Source: Ecdyonurus torrentis
Taxonomy: Eukaryota; Arthropoda; Insecta; Ephemeroptera; Heptageniidae
NCBI GenBank assembly: GCA_949318235.1
Contig: OX439129.1
Location: 20,229,066 to 20,293,065 of the forward strand
DNA: 64,000 nt
Direction of reading: 5' to 3'
Positions 28,446-40,721 of the stretch are shown one piece after another. The position numbers and the translations under genes were made by a program. The notes under the pieces are model-generated. The model had not been told where the DNA came from, did not search any database, and saw only the letters and a program-made list of their open reading frames with translations. Position 1 is the stretch's first letter, and each line of letters starts with the position of its first letter.

Positions 28446-28681
28446 TATATATGTATATGTAAGGTACTGTACAAGGCAAGTTAACGGGATTTTACTTCAT
28501 CACAGGGATTTGTCAAATTTTTGTGACAAACTATTGTTGTTTTGTATAGAGAAATGTGGGTGTAGCAAAGCTGCTTTTTAAATTTCAAATTTCCTTTTGA
28601 AAATTCTATATACTTCAATCACACACACGCATAAGTACTCCCATAGTAAAAATAAAATACTTTGGTATATATTTCGCATAG

Positions 28682-28716
<35 letters not shown>

Positions 28717-28994
28717 CATATATAAATAAGGATGACCATTCCTTTCAATTTAGACCAACAACTATGCATGATTTTTGCAAGAAAACTCCTGGCAATGATT
28801 TCAGTTCATCACATGCTTATAGTAATCAGCAGCGGCCATAATGGTGCTTAATATGGGCTTTAATTCTTATGGAATGAAATCCGACCATTTTAAAATTTAC
28901 TACTATTTTCCGTACAGATTCACGAAACAGCAAATGCAATGGTACTATCAATTTTTTATCCCTGATTGTTCATTACCGTACTTTCATATCTCTC

Positions 28995-29045
<51 letters not shown>

Positions 29046-30700
29046 TCTTGCTTCTTTAGACCAAAACAACAAAATTAAAAATCCTCTCATTATAGACTAC
29101 GTATACTTTATTTCCAAATATCTTCAGTTCAAAATTTGACGTTTATTTTTAAATTAGTTTCAACTCAAATCAATCAATCAGTTAATTAAACGAAGGCAGC
29201 TGCTGCATGTTTGACTCGTGCTGCGAGCCTTGCAACCTCGAAATGCATAAAGATCGAAATCTCTCTTCCAATATTTCCAAATTTATATCAAAAATTAAAT
29301 TTTATATAAGGTGTAGTTAAATTTGATGATGTTAATATATATTTTTCAAATCGATTGATTTTTTTTTATATATATAACATTGTTTATGAGACTGGAAAAT
29401 GGAGGGTTTTTTTCTTAAATATAATAATGAAGCAAGATATAAAATAACTTTTCAACAATTAATACTTATTGAAAATATTAATTTACAATAAAAAAAAAAG
29501 ACTTGAAAAATAAAATAAAAAATTCCTCTACAATATGAATCATCAATTAAAAGAACGTGCACACGAATACTTTCAGAAGAATGACGTAGTCCAAAATATT
29601 TTTCGGGATACTGATTCCAAATTAGTCAAAGTTTGTTGATTGATAATTTTAAAAAAAGTCAGAATGTATAGTGTGTTGTTGTTCAGATAATAAAACTATT
29701 GGTGATCGCAATTTTTAATTATAGTATATACCATCAAAATGTGTCATCTGCTATCTGTTTCGTATTTTATGTTTCTCTTTCTCTCTCTTATTATTTTTAT
29801 ATACTTATCTTATATGATATAATATAGTATGATTTTTACTATAGTCAAACTGCCACGTAAAAACTAAATAACTTAATTTATACTACAATCAATAATTACT
29901 ATAATATGTTCTAACCATAGACTTACGTATATAAGTCTATGGTTCTAACCATAGTATAAATTTGGCTATTTCGATGTAACATAAATAATTATGTTTTGCA
30001 ATAAAGCTCAATTTGTAAGAGTAGAGTCCCAAGATAAAAAATATAAATTGCGTTTTTTTTTTTTTTTTTTTTTTAGATTGTTGAGAATAATTTTAATTTA
30101 ATATTTCAATGCTTAAATTGAGCTAACACAATTATCATGCATTTATTTTTGTCCAAACTTGCCTTACCCTTACGATTTCATGATTTAAAAAAAAAATCAA
30201 TAGATTAAATTTAAAACATACGCATAATTATCCTCTACAAAAAGAAGAAAAATTGTAACGAACATAATGCAAACAGTTGGTAAATGAGCATAATAATTTT
30301 TTTATAAACATAAACCTAAACAAATACAAATTTTTTCCAAGAAATTTTAGCAATTCCTTTGAGTATCACAAATAATCATATTTTTTATATTTATATATAT
30401 ATAATATTAATAGAAGCCTAGAGCAAGAAGAAGAAAAAATTAAAACCCTGTAATTAAATTGCAATTTATTTTGTAGATAAAAAGTTGAATCAATCAAGAT
30501 TACTGAAATATTGTCTCTTGTATTATACCGAACTAAGAGAGAATAACAGATTATATATTATAATTTTACGTCATACAGCGTGAAAACTGTGAGCTTCTAA
30601 CCATACTATACTATATAGACTATAGAGCCCAGGAAGTGAAATACAAAGAGATGAAATATCGACGATTCAGCTTGATGAATGGAGAGTAATTAAAATACTC
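28446..30700. other. AT-rich, no gene seen
   Basis: T33 at 28,684-28,716, (CT)22 at 28,999-29,042, T23 near 30,052-30,075. Near 29,200 a GC-richer patch gives a plus-strand frame MFDSCCEPCNLEMHKDR.. (38 codons) and an opposed 20-codon frame, neither with splice support. ATGGCCGCTGCTGATTAC on the minus strand near 28,838 gives 12 codons and a stop. Confidence 0.6.
29914..29943. repeat. 12-bp-stem hairpin
   Basis: ACCATAGACTTA, a 6-base loop CGTATA, then the exact complement TAAGTCTATGGT. TTCTAACCATAG occurs on its left edge and again just after it, so the hairpin looks like a small foldback duplication. Confidence 0.8.
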
Positions 30701-30710
30701 CTCCTTTCAC

Positions 30711-30738
30711 CTTGGAAATTCCATTTTGGCGCGAGTTT
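30711..30738 (-). CDS. candidate mini first exon under a TATA box (MEFP, phase 2)
   Basis: On the minus strand a TATATATA run at 30,768-30,761 is followed about 40 bp on by CGCGCCAAAATGG, a strong start context, at 30,724. The frame reads ATG GAA TTT CCA AG and then a donor-like GTGAAAGG (30,710-30,703). The TTTGGCGCG motif just before the start is E2F-like. The coding part is only about four codons, so this rests on the alignment of TATA box, start context and donor. It ends in phase 2, unlike the phase-1 candidates. Confidence 0.2.
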
Positions 30739-30768
30739 ACTTTGCTTTGTTGTTCTACTGTATATATA

Positions 30769-32150
30769 TGTGGTATGTGTGTGTGTGGAAAACTCATTTT
30801 TATCTGACGAATATTTCTTTTTTAATTTATTGCAGAAATTATTTAAAAGATCTTTTCTAAATTTATATTAATTATTAGCTTATTATTTTTAGTAAAATGA
30901 AATCTATTATTATTTAGCACAAAATTATGAATTTTAAGGTATTTTTTTTAATAAATATTTTAAATTCCTAATCAATAGCAAATTCTCGAGTAAAAAAAAA
31001 ATAATAATAAAATTCTTTAAAGAATACTTTCCATTAAAAAAAAAAACAGTTCCACGCATTTTCCTTATAAAATTAAAAGTACGCAATTATTATTCTAATT
31101 ATTTTCACGCACCATTAAGCCATTCAAACCTCTATACTTTTTGATTAAAAAAATATTTTTTATGTATAAATTAATTATAAAACAAGTGTATTTCACCCCT
31201 GTAGATTAAAAAACCCACCTAATATTGAAAACAAATATCACCCTCCGAACCCTTACATTTTGAATAAAAAAATAAAATCCCTTTACTTTTTATTTTTCGT
31301 CACCATTTTTCTCTTGCCAATCACAATTTTTTTAACCTCTATTGATAAAAAAAAATCCTGCATGCTCCCTTCTATTAACCACCCTATCAAGTTATGTGCT
31401 TCATAATAATACAATAAAAAACTTGTTTTCTATTAATAAAAAAAAAGCAGTGTGCGCTGCGGTATATGCAATTATCCAATGAAAAAAAATTGCAATAATA
31501 TAATAATAAAATGTTTTGGCACGCAGTCATATAGAAATAATAATATGTATCGTTAAATTATATTATATAAACACTTCAAAAACTAATAAAAAAAATTATG
31601 TTGACAGCCAGTGCAAAAAAAAAATGCGAGACATATATTATTAGCAATGCTATGATATAATAACACCTGCTTAATATTTAGAATGAGAGAGAAGGAAGAG
31701 TTAAATGATTTGACAAAATGTTTCCAGTGATAAATATAATTTACATAATTACAACTTTTTTTTGTACTAGAATAAATTAAGCAAAAATTAAATTATAACA
31801 GTTTTTTTAATAATATTCTTTATTATTTTAGTATTATTATTATTATTTTAATTTTTTGTCTTTCAGTTTTGATTTTATTTTCATTAATGACGTAAAATGT
31901 CAATAATTTTTTGTTTTCGTAAAACAACTTGATTTTTCTTTAATTGTATATAAAAAAAATAGTCAAGTTTCTCTAAATTTTTAACATCAATGATTAGAAA
32001 ATCAATTATTTATAAAAAAAATACTTATTTTAATTACGTAAGCACTTGTAATATAATATAATAATCATATGATATGTTTTGTTGGTATCAAAATTAAATT
32101 ATTTTGAGGTCATTTTGAGGTCAGGGGAAACAGGGTTTAAAAAATAAGCC
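30769..32150. other. AT-rich, no gene seen
   Basis: Mostly short A and T runs. The last 50 bp (TATTTTGAGGTCATTTTGAGG) resemble the right end of the TTAA element at 43.1 kb (TATTTTGAGGCCAGG), possibly a relic. Confidence 0.6.
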
Positions 32151-32468
32151 TATAGGGTGTACTCGCATGACGTCATATTTAATGCGCTTGGAGGCCATAC
32201 TGGAGTAGTGAATAACATTGCTGAGCATATGACAAACTTCGTTTGGCAATTTTCTTTAAGAAATCTGTTAAATTTTTGTTATTGTTATTTTTCTCACATA
32301 CTTGAGATACATAATACATAATATATACATATTTCCAGGATCAATGCTCTCAAAAATATTGCATAGTGTTTTGAAACTGGTAAAAAGTTATTTTCCTATG
32401 GGTGGCATAGTATGTTATTGAGTGATCCAACATGGCGTCGACTTTAACATGAATGCATAGACCCTATA
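32151..32468 (-). mobile_element. CRE-bearing MITE, copy 1
   Basis: The ends are TATAGGGTGTACTCGCATGACG and the inverted CATGAATGCATAGACCCTATA. Blocks GGAGGCCATACTGGAGT, TTCTCACATACTTGAGA, GCTCTCAAAAATATTGCATAGTG and CCAACATGGCGTCGAC match the copies at 44.5 and 61.8 kb in inverted order. A full CRE octamer lies at 32,168-32,175. No coding capacity. Confidence 0.85.
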
Positions 32469-33282
32469 TTATTAAATAAAGGGAAAGAAAAATGTATAAA
32501 TCTGTGTGATTTAATATGGAACCAATATGGAGATTTGAAGAAGCTCAAAAGTGCCAACTCATTGAGGAATTTGAAATGTGACTCAAAGTCACAAGTTTAT
32601 TTACGTTGTCATGGTAACCGTGTCAACAATCAGTTCATGACGTCATCACATGACCAAAATTAACTTTTCAAAATAAATAGACAAGTTTATAATTTGCACA
32701 TGAACTGTACCTTATTTTATATTATAAATCTTTACGTCTGTTTATAAACGATGCAATTTTTTTATTTTACCATGTTTTATTGCACAGTGCAAATATTGCT
32801 CCACGGGAATATAAGCAAAAATTGCGCAATAAAATAAAAATGGAAATAGGTGTTAAGTTTATCTGTCTATTTTGAAGTTCCAGTTCAAAATGTCAAAGTT
32901 AATGATAATTTTAAGCTGTCCTAACGTTGTGTAATGCCATGGAGAAACTTCAGCAGATAATGTTAATTAGCATTTTATAAATCATAATTTTTTTATAAAA
33001 AAAGGGCTCTCGCTTGCTCTTTTACTATTTTCACTATTAATGTTTTTTGTTTTATCAAATTCTAATTTGCCCAGTATAACATATTAGGTTAAATTTGAAG
33101 TTATTTTATCATATATTTAGATAAATAAACCTTCCTCATCATGGTAATAGTTTTATAAGTCCACTAATAAGGAAAAAAAAATTTAAAAAAAAAAACGCAT
33201 ACACGCTGACACCATGCTTTCCCTTAAAGTCTCTATAATTATTTGGCCTTTGCATAATCAATCTATATAAAGCAGCATCCGT

Positions 33283-33313
<31 letters not shown>

Positions 33314-33859
33314 TAAGGTGCGATTAATTAAAACACTTACTTAGGACACCTAAAGGACTTCAATATCCAAGTATTTTCGGATGCCTAACTGTAATTGTTT
33401 TGATTGAATGCTTCATAAAGGTGGAGAGGTAGCACCAATCAGAAGCGCGATGGAAAAGGTCGCGGGACCCTTAATTTAATGTTATGCTTATGGGGGAGAA
33501 ATGTTTTGTTCTTTTTGTTTTGTTTTTCCTTTTTTTGTTGAGAGAAAACTACTGCACCAATTTAAAAAAAAAAAAAAAAAGAAGAAGTAAAATAAGGGAT
33601 ATTAGGCATACTTAAGCGTGTTTTCAGCCAATTTATTTTTTATTAATTTTTGCAGCTAGTAAGCACCCCCTTAGTGCTACAAAATTTCTGAAAAAAAAAA
33701 ATATAATAATAAGTGCCGTGTATTTTCTTGTACGTGAAATAAATAGTCGTAAATCTTGTAGTAAAATAAAATGTTATTTGCATGAAATTGCAAAATGTAA
33801 AAAATGTGCAGTTTTCTTGTGGTGTGTCTCGGACCTAGGACACTGTGCTTACACTTGTG
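32469..33859. other. AT-rich with CRE and RFX-like motifs at left
   Basis: GTTGTCATGGTAAC (32,605-32,618) and TGACGTCA (32,638-32,645) lie 20 bp apart outside any bounded element. A28 near 33,283-33,310. A GC-richer strip 33,420-33,475 holds CCAATCAGAAGCGCG. A minus-strand CCTAA/GTAAGTG donor-like string lies near 33,342. Confidence 0.5.
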
Positions 33860-33935
33860 CAACTTTGTTTCTCTACAACGATGAACACGTGCTTGCTCAC
33901 AGAACCACCAGCCTCTATATAACTACCCGTACAAC
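33860..33935 (-). promoter_or_regulatory. possible minus-strand promoter with non-coding exon
   Basis: GGGTAGTTATATAGAGGC (minus strand, near 33,920) is TATA-like. GCAAGCACGTGTTC follows (E-box), and about 70 bp later CACAAGTGTAAGCA, which fits a donor. No ATG lies between them. The plus-strand frame over the same interval has no recognisable product. Confidence 0.2.
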
Positions 33936-34810
33936 ACATCCCCACATACGTACCCGTATTATCAAATGTTTCTAATATTATTTATTGGTTAATAATTTTA
34001 TAAAATACAATAATTTATATTATACTAAACCCACATCACATTTAATTAACATGTGTAATATTTTACTAAAACTTCTTGTTAAATTATGGCAATTAATTTA
34101 AAAAATTATATTTTTATGTTATCAAATTAATAATTTTTGATACTGAAACAGTATAATTTACATGTATAAAATAGTAAAAATAATAATTGCTAAATAAAAA
34201 TTAATATTATGTAAAGAGAAATAAAAACTGCTATAAAATTTTATTCATAAGTTGACTTTTATATAGATTTTTTTTTTTTTTTTTTTTTTTATTATTTGAG
34301 TTTTGAATTTGAATATAGATTCAAAATTTTAAATTTAAAAACTAATTCCGACAATACGGGGAGTCTGCATGTGGAATGATGAAGAAAACACTTTCAGTTA
34401 TTAGGAGGGAAAAATAGTTAAACTTTCCCTCGCAACCCCCAAAAAGACATTTTTCACTTTTAAGAATTTTATTATAATGATCTGAAAATAGTTCGCATAT
34501 TTCTATACTCTACATTTATAGTTTTTTTTTCCTAGATATAAACTTGATTAAAATCAGTACATATTTATGCAAATCAGTTCATTTTTTTTTTATCATCGAT
34601 ATTATATTTTTTGTTATAAAAAAACTAATAAAATTTGCATTATATAGCCACGTGCTACAAATAATTGACTGAAAATGCATATAGAAAACATAGCTGAAAA
34701 AAAGCAGTCATACATTCCATATCACATACATATGCTATAGAAATCACGTTGAAAAGTACATAAGAAATGCCGGTATAGGCGCCATCAGTTGTTGTCTAAT
34801 TATATTATTT
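33936..34810. other. AT-rich below the leader exon
   Basis: Would be the first intron if the 34.8-kb exon is real. T21 near 34,269-34,290; no further exon recognised. Confidence 0.5.
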
Positions 34811-34817
34811 CACTTAC

Positions 34818-34887
34818 CATTCTCTTTAGGCTCTGGCTTCACACTTGTAGTAACTGTGACGACTGCAACTACTTTCTCCTCAGTCAT
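34818..34887 (-). CDS. candidate first coding exon (23 codons plus 1 nt) of a minus-strand gene
   Basis: Read on the minus strand, an ATG at 34,887 opens 23 codons beginning MTEEKVVAVV and ending SVKPEPKEN. It then meets a near-perfect splice donor (G then GTAAGTG, donor bases 34,817-34,811), leaving one base of the next codon (phase 1). The codons are balanced and GC-richer than the flanks. The peptide is hydrophilic at both ends with a Val/Thr-rich middle, as expected of a protein N-terminus. Upstream to about 35,100 is a GC-rich leader with GCGAGCAA-type repeats and a (GT)n run, and an inverted CCAAT box (ATTGG, 35,160-35,156) sits above it. No following exon is visible in the window, so the partner exons should lie at lower coordinates or beyond base 1. 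I do not recognise the protein. It may be an alternative first exon. This is the best coding call in the window, but it rests on a start, a donor and context only. Confidence 0.5.
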
Positions 34888-35165
34888 TTTTAATTAGTAG
34901 AAATGTTAATTAGAAGAGCACTAAAAGATGTAATGCCAACTATAATAAGGAAGGAAGACACACGTGCGAACGCAAGTATGACTAGCGATATGACTAAAAA
35001 GTCATGCAGTTTGCTTGTTTGCCGGCTCGCCTGCGTGCTTGCTTGCTGCCTGCCTGCCTTGCTCGCTCGCTTTGCTCGCTTCCTCCTTCACTTGGCGTCA
35101 CACACACACACACAATACAGCATGGTCAACAATTGCCTCCTACCCATAAAGTCGACCAATCACAG
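34888..35165 (-). promoter_or_regulatory. 5' leader and promoter region of the 34.8-kb exon
   Basis: The segment upstream of the ATG is markedly GC-richer than its surroundings. It holds a tandem of GCGAGCAA / GGCAGGCA-like units (about 35,020-35,090), a short (CA)n tract (35,100-35,114) and a CCAAT box at 35,156-35,160, read as ATTGG for a minus-strand gene. No convincing TATA box is visible. The plus-strand open frames across this segment run through the low-complexity units and are judged spurious. Confidence 0.4.
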
Positions 35166-35769
<604 letters not shown>

Positions 35770-35777
35770 TCTACAAT

Positions 35778-37233
35778 CAGGGGTAGAAGTGAGGCGGGAC
35801 ATGGCGGGACCTGTCCCGCCATGAGATTTCCAGGCGGGACGAGTCCCACCTAGAAAGATTGGTCCCGGTGATCGTTTTTCTGATAAATATTGTTAAACTT
35901 TACTACAAAAGATATCAGAAAAAAAAAAAAAAAAAAAAAAAGAAATAAAGAAAGAAAGAAAAGAAAAGAAAAAAAAGTAACTTGGAAATTATTACTTTAT
36001 TTTTCATGATTTTAAAAATATTATTATTCATTCATTTTTCTTCTTCTTAATCTACTATACAGTAACTATAGTGTAGAATTATTATTATTAATTTGTTTAT
36101 TAATTTATGATGAATGATATGATTTATATTCATTCATCAGCAAGCAATAAATAAAACTTTTGATTTTAATTTTTTGATAAACTAGCACAATAATATAGTG
36201 AAATTCAAACCAGTTTCGTTTTAACTAAACTTCAAAAAAGAAGAAGATAATTTAACTGTATAGAGCCTATCCTATTAATAATAATAATAAAAAAAAAACG
36301 CTTTAATAAAGTCCAAAAGTTTGTTGTTTGAGGTGCGATTCGTCATAGGCCTAAAAATCATAATAAGCGGACAAATCCGAGTTTCTCAGCCGGTGTTCCG
36401 TAGGAAAATCCAAACAAAATAATAATAATAATTAAACAGCTAGTGCTAGTGTATTATTGTACTTAATTTTGCCCCTAAAAAAAGATTCTTAAACGTCTTG
36501 CCAATTCAATATAAAATGTAAGAAAAATTAGGAAGGTGTACTTTCAAAACAGCAATTATAAAAATAATAAAGTAATGTTTTGAAATAGATTTCACGTCCT
36601 TCGTAAAAATGTAAAATCCGTAAAATCGTCAATTTTATTTTTATTAAATGTTGATAAAAGCGACATTAAAACAAAGTTACTGCATAATATATTTGATAAA
36701 AATTTAAATAATTAATAAAAGAAAACAGCAAAGTTAATTTAAATATTTTGCCATTTACTATACAACATTATGAGTGTAAAAAAATAATAATAATAAGGCG
36801 TGTGTTTGGGGTGCTGCGCGACCCAAAAAGTTTGAGAAGCCTGCCTATATACTGTTGTAGAGTATAGGCTATCTGAGACTCATTATTACTAGGAATTTTA
36901 AAGCCTGTTGATGACTTAAACTAGTGCAGTGGTGAATTGCACCCCGATACATAAAATAAAAATAATAATAATACTAAAAATAAAATAAAAAGTATTACAC
37001 TTTTAATATTGGCATAATTATTTTCCACTCATGGGTGGGCCAAATTTTACTTGTTTTTAAAATAAAAAAGTTTTAGATTCAGCAGTATACGTGCTCTACG
37101 CAAAATCTAGATGCATATATTATTTTCCTATTGTTCATTTTTAAGATTTATTCTGAGCTCAATACGAAATGCGACCTAAAATATTGCACCATTTTTCAAA
37201 ATATTACTAATTTGACAAAAATTGGATTTGATT

Positions 37234-37267
<34 letters not shown>

Positions 37268-37630
37268 CCTTGTCTTAAAAGAAGAATTTTAACTCTATTT
37301 TCAATAAATAGAAGTAAAAAATCAAAATGTAAAAATTAAATATTGAACACTTCTATTTGCTTTTACACGAATGCATTTTGTGCATTAATGCACAAAATAT
37401 AATTCTAATGCAATTAACTATAAATTTTTAATTGCAAAATAGTTAAAATTCCAGTATACTATTAAAAAAATCGCGCCTCCGGCGGTAAGGGGGTTCACCC
37501 CCTTAACCCCCGCAAGGGGCTCCGCCCCCTTGACCCCCTTCAGGGGGGGCTACGCCCCCCCTGACCCCCCCACATGGTGCGAGCGATCCGAACAGGTCCC
37601 GCCATGAGAATGAAACCACTTCTACCCCTG
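35778..37630. mobile_element. non-autonomous hAT element with 8-bp target duplication
   Basis: The element begins CAGGGGTAGAAGTGAGG and ends with the inverted CCACTTCTACCCCTG. The flanks carry an exact 8-bp duplication, TCTACAAT (35,770-35,777 and 37,631-37,638), which is diagnostic of hAT transposition. Both subterminal regions are GC-rich with inverted GGCGGGAC/GTCCCGCC units. The right end (37,470-37,580) has a run of short hairpins of G/C blocks. The 1.85-kb body is AT-rich without a transposase frame, so it must have moved in trans. A CCAAAAAGTTTGAGAAGCC string near 36,823-36,842 may be a remnant of another element's end. Confidence 0.9.
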
Positions 37631-37638
37631 TCTACAAT

Positions 37639-38529
37639 GACTACAATGTCTCATAGGAAAAATTCATTTTTCGCAACGTAAAAAATAACAAAATTTATTA
37701 TTTATTATAGCTTATTTTGATTTTCATAGCTTGAAATGAGCTGCTTATATCCGATAAATATAATGAAATTATATAAAAACACATTAAATTCCATGAAAAT
37801 GATCTATAGCGATGATAGTCCTGTACTGGAAAATGTATTTATGTGCTCAAACATGGAGGTAGAGCGTAATTTCATGCAACCATCACCCATCACATTCCTT
37901 TGTAAATTTGAAGCTGAAATAAACCAAAATATTTGTATATTATTTATTCTGCAATGAGTTAATAAAAATGCAAAATATCATTTTGGTTCAATGTTTTATT
38001 ATTAAAAATGTATAGAGGGATTGAAATTAAAAAGTATAAAACTGTGCATAGGACAAATTTTTAGTATAACTTTTATACTTTGATATCTTTTTTTTTTTTT
38101 TTTTTTTTTTTAATTTAACTTTTTAAGTGTTATTTTGAGCTAAATGATAAAATATATTTTATTCTTACATAAGAAAACCATAAAATTATAACTATTTTTT
38201 TTTACAATTTCTGTAACAAATCTTTTCTTATTGCTTTCAAAAACACTTCCATATAGCATATAAAAGACCAAATTTTTTTTTTTTTTTTTTATTATTATTT
38301 TAAATTTTATTCCTGAATTTTAATAGACGTTGGTAAAAACGTACAAGCATAAAAAGAAAGAATCCTCTCAAAAGAATTTGAAATTCTAAAAAAATAAAAA
38401 AATAGAGAAAAAAAATCCCTTCAAAAAAAGTTTTATTTTCTAAATTCTCTGTTTTACTTGACATTACAGTTAGAAATAATAATAAAAAAAGTAGGCTGAA
38501 GGTATACAAGCAGGGCAAGAGAGTTTTGG
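37639..38529. other. AT-rich, poly-T tracts
   Basis: T23 near 38,089-38,111 and T17 near 38,274-38,290. The 73-codon plus-strand frame from 37,736 has ordinary AT-rich composition and no domain I recognise. Confidence 0.6.
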
Positions 38530-38625
38530 TACCTGAGTTGGTTACCCTCCCCCTCCGTCCTCACCTTGCTACCCTTATCTAGTCGTGCACCGGAGAACCA
38601 CGGTACTTACGTCACGCAAATATAC
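38530..38625 (-). promoter_or_regulatory. GC-rich segment with CRE-like site and two donor-like strings
   Basis: About 200-300 bp below the 38.8-kb block on the minus strand is GCGTGACGTAAGTAC, a CRE/ATF-like half-site that also reads as a splice donor. TAGCAAG/GTGAGGA (donor at about 38,563) follows. It could be the non-coding first exon of a transcript from the 38.8-kb block. There is no open frame. Confidence 0.25.
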
Positions 38626-38699
38626 GACAAATATCTCCTCTATCAGAAGGTTATCGGTGATAAGAAAATTCTTCAAATATTCTATTAGCTCTTAAAGCA

Positions 38700-38890
38700 T
38701 GTTCAAGTTATGTCTAAATAGTATCCCTCTCATTTAAATATTTTCTTCCTCATTGCAGTAGTTTTTTAAAAAAACATTATAGTCTTGCAACGTTTGTATA
38801 GGGATAAGGATAGGAATTTCGAGGACTCCATATATAAGCTTTTCCCGCGCTCCTCGGGACCAATAACCTCCTTTGGAGAAATTAATCCAA
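38700..38890 (-). promoter_or_regulatory. E2F/CCAAT/TATA block, copy 1 of a duplicated segment
   Basis: On the minus strand: GGAGGTTATTGGT (inverted CCAAT), then GCGCGGGAAA (E2F-like) and GCTTATATATGG (TATA). The same GGAGGTTATTGGT and GCGCGGGAAA-N-GCTTA strings occur in the same order at 15.8 kb, and weaker similarity (CATTTAAATATTT with flanking AGTATC) extends the match to about 150 bp. TATATAAG also reads as a TATA box on the plus strand. It may be a duplicated promoter or a dispersed repeat with a promoter-like end. Confidence 0.4.
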
Positions 38891-40721
38891 CTTAATTTTA
38901 TTTAATTTTAAACTAATAATAGTCAAATTTTTAACCAATTCGTTGATACAAAAAAAAATGAGAAAACGAGAGAGAGAGAGAGAGAGACTAACCGCATCTG
39001 CATTTTATATTGAATCCCAAATTTATTATTTCCATTTTTTTTTTCATGTGTTTCTCTTGCAGAGAATTTTAAGTTTAAGTTCAATTCTACATGAAGTTCA
39101 TTTTAGAAAGAATTATAACTTACCCAAATTTAATGATTCGGGGACAACGTCGAATTCATTATGATATCTTTCAACGCATGATTTCGTTTTGGTATAACAT
39201 TACACTATCAGTATAATAAATTATTGATAATAATTTTTATATATACCAGAGGAGAAAATAAATGTATCAATATTCAATCTATTATAAATTATCATGAAAA
39301 ATTGCATGATTTACTTTCACAGTTTCGTTTGATACATAGACATATACATATACCTTTATGTATATGGGTTTGATATAATTTCTTTAACTAAAACATAGTT
39401 ATAGGTCACCATATATATATAATATCACTAAATTGATTAAGTTATGTATAAATTTCAAGCATAATATACATAAACAAATTTCAATATACAAACAAAAAAA
39501 GTTTTTCTATAAAATATGACATGTTCGCTCACTTGGAGCAATATTTTAATTGCAATAAATTTGATTACATGCAGTATCAGCATAAACAATTCAATTTTCA
39601 TTCAATCAAATAAGAATATTGCTCTTTTCATAAGCAATATAAAGGTCTAATGTAAAAAAATAATAATAAAAAATGAAAAAATGAAACAGTAAAATATACA
39701 CAAAGAATATTTTTCTTCTACCTTCTTTCCACCTTAAAAGTTGTATTTAAATGATCATAACAAGGAAAAACAGTGTTTTATATGTATATATTTTTTATAT
39801 AATATTATTATGATACAAAGAGTATCGCAGCATCATGGACCAAAAGCATAATAATATCTCATACAGAGAGAGAGAGAGAGAGCGCGGCTTTACTTTGAGT
39901 TTTCTCCACATCCCACGCGGCGGCGCCAAACTACGGTAACCTCAAACCTTTTTTTTTTTTTTACCTTTTCCTCAGCTCCAAGGTGAACCTCAAGGTGGCC
40001 TGATCAAAGAAAAATCTAATCAACAAACGACGATGCATGCATTCGAGAGGAAAAAAAAAGAAGAAAAAAAAAGTGCTGCAGCACTATACAGTATTCTTTA
40101 TTATGGTATTACATAACACCATCATTATACGAATTGTTTTTGTGTTTTTTTTTAGAGCGAAATATAACATTCTGAATTATTTTCTGCAACGCATTCAATT
40201 AAAATACACATTTAATAAACATATTAAAAAATTTACGGATTTTTCTTTTTAAGTAAGTGGCAGCTGTTTAAAAAATTCTCTACATATAAAGAGAAATAAT
40301 ATTAATTTTATTTAAATTGATTGCATGAGTTTTGTTCTAAATTAACATAATTTTTCATTTATTGATATTTATTTTTTATGTTTTTATCATGAAACTGAAG
40401 AACTATATAATTATGTAATTTTAATATTAAAAAAATTGATCCTCATAATTTTATATAGAATTTTTTCTCAATTTTTTAAATTTTATCTTCAAGAGAGAGA
40501 GAGAGAGAGAGAGAGAGATAGTATACAGACAAAACAAAACATTCTGTTGCTTTTTTTCGTTAACAAATTTTAAGTTTTAAAAAAACAACATAAATTCCTT
40601 TCCATTATAAATATCAAATCGAATCAATTTAAAAGACTTGGCGGCAGGTCTCATTTGTGTATATATATAGTAATAGTGTGTGTTTTGATGTAGTAGATCT
40701 AGAGCATATCGCTGCATTTTA
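38891..40721. other. AT-rich with one GC-rich island
   Basis: The island 39,890-40,000 (CCCACGCGGCGGCGCCAAAC, E2F-like) is followed by a T-tract and CTCAG acceptor-like end at 39,975, then CTCCAAGGTGAACCTCAAG flanked by GT, a possible plus-strand microexon. On the minus strand GAGGAAAAG/GTAAAA also looks like a donor. (GA)n at 39,866-39,881 and 40,493-40,518. Confidence 0.5.

Noticed and set aside
35778..37630. hAT transposase gene inside the element
   Set aside because: No open frame of useful length and no conserved motif; the element is non-autonomous.
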